From positions 1 to 58,564 of the forward strand of contig JAUXUQ010000009.1 in NCBI GenBank assembly GCA_030680605.1: a DNA stretch of 58,564 nucleotides, read 5' to 3'. Positions 58,383-58,564 of this stretch are shown piece after piece (within the stretch, counting starts at the first letter, position 1; each line of letters begins with the position of its first letter). The translations under genes and the position numbers were made by a program. The DNA comes from Gammaproteobacteria bacterium. GTDB lineage: Bacteria > Pseudomonadota > Gammaproteobacteria > SURF-13. The notes beneath the pieces were generated by a model, which saw nothing but the letters and a program-made list of their open reading frames with translations, was not told the DNA's origin and did not search any database.

Positions 58383-58564
58383 GTGACAAGTACCCAGGCT
58401 GACTGGGTTTGTACATTTTGTGCCGCCTTACTCACGGCCGGGTTGATGTTATTTTCGTTGCCAAGCCTGTCAGCGGAAGCTGCCGGCAAGTATGACCCGC
58501 CGCCGAACCTGCTCGAAGGCCATCAACTCGTGGAGGCGCTGCGGGCAGGCGGCTACGTCATCTA
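58383..58564 (+). CDS. Partial secreted protein, possibly histidine phosphatase family
   Basis: A GTG start opens a frame that runs to the window end (60 codons). It has a long signal peptide (about 10-31, hydrophobic core TAGLMLFSLPSLSA) and a mature part KYDPPPNLLEGHQLVEALRA then GGYVIY. The last text is what precedes the RHG motif in histidine phosphatases; the motif itself is beyond the edge. The assignment is a guess. Confidence 0.5.
   Translation, partial: MTSTQADWVCTFCAALLTAGLMLFSLPSLSAEAAGKYDPPPNLLEGHQLVEALRAGGYVI

Overview
The window looks like chromosomal DNA of a gammaproteobacterium, probably respiratory and possibly lithotrophic. This is inferred from gene order and protein character, not from a database search. 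The supporting blocks are miaB-phoH-ybeY-corC-lnt, leuS-lptE-holA-proA-nadD-rsfS-rlmH, fmdB-DUF502-aspS, lgt-thyA-folA, a two-subunit glycine decarboxylase (gcvPA/gcvPB), a cytochrome P460-family protein and a class I cytochrome c.

Left end (1-6.8 kb). This is the accessory, decaying part. It holds a VapBC-type toxin-antitoxin pair, a RelA/SpoT-domain gene broken by one in-frame stop, a dodecin, and a DksA/TraR-type zinc-finger gene behind a perfect FNR-type box. Next comes the wreck of an anaerobic ribonucleotide reductase operon: an internal nrdD piece fused to the 3' end of nrdG. A GspE/PilB-type ATPase with an array of MshEN-like (c-di-GMP-binding type) repeats follows on the minus strand.

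6.8-23.8 kb. On the minus strand is fmdB-DUF502-aspS-nadA. On the plus strand are an Atm1-like ABC exporter and an SDR. A cytochrome P460 gene is divergent from a MarR regulator with a four-cysteine tail, and palindromes lie between them. Then come apaH, a secreted beta-propeller with about ten PD40-type repeats, lgt-thyA-folA, a wrecked response regulator, a YyaL-type protein, and dgkA with a PfkB kinase.

24-37 kb. The glycine cleavage system (gcvT-gcvH-gcvPA-tpx ... gcvPB) sits behind a tandem glycine riboswitch that ends in an intrinsic terminator. A Fur-box-controlled ferric iron ABC system (fbpA-fbpB) has no ATPase gene nearby. Then come TauE/SafE, cytochrome c, uvrD, a phytanoyl-CoA dioxygenase-like gene and tRNA-Phe. 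The 3' end of the tRNA is repeated 175 bp downstream.

37-58.5 kb. A second DUF502 protein, a Ca2+/Na+ antiporter, an SDR, nudE and amt precede a long co-directional run covering tRNA modification, ribosome maturation, envelope lipoprotein biogenesis, leucyl-tRNA synthesis, proline/NAD synthesis, rsfS, rlmH and slyD. The window ends with a membrane GGDEF-EAL protein and the start of a secreted protein.

Three intergenic spots carry short hairpins with GGA in the loop. One of them appears to interrupt a dispersed repeat whose uninterrupted copy lies beside slyD. With the FNR-box/nrd wreck, the P460/MarR pair and the duplicated tRNA end, these are the most interesting non-routine signals.
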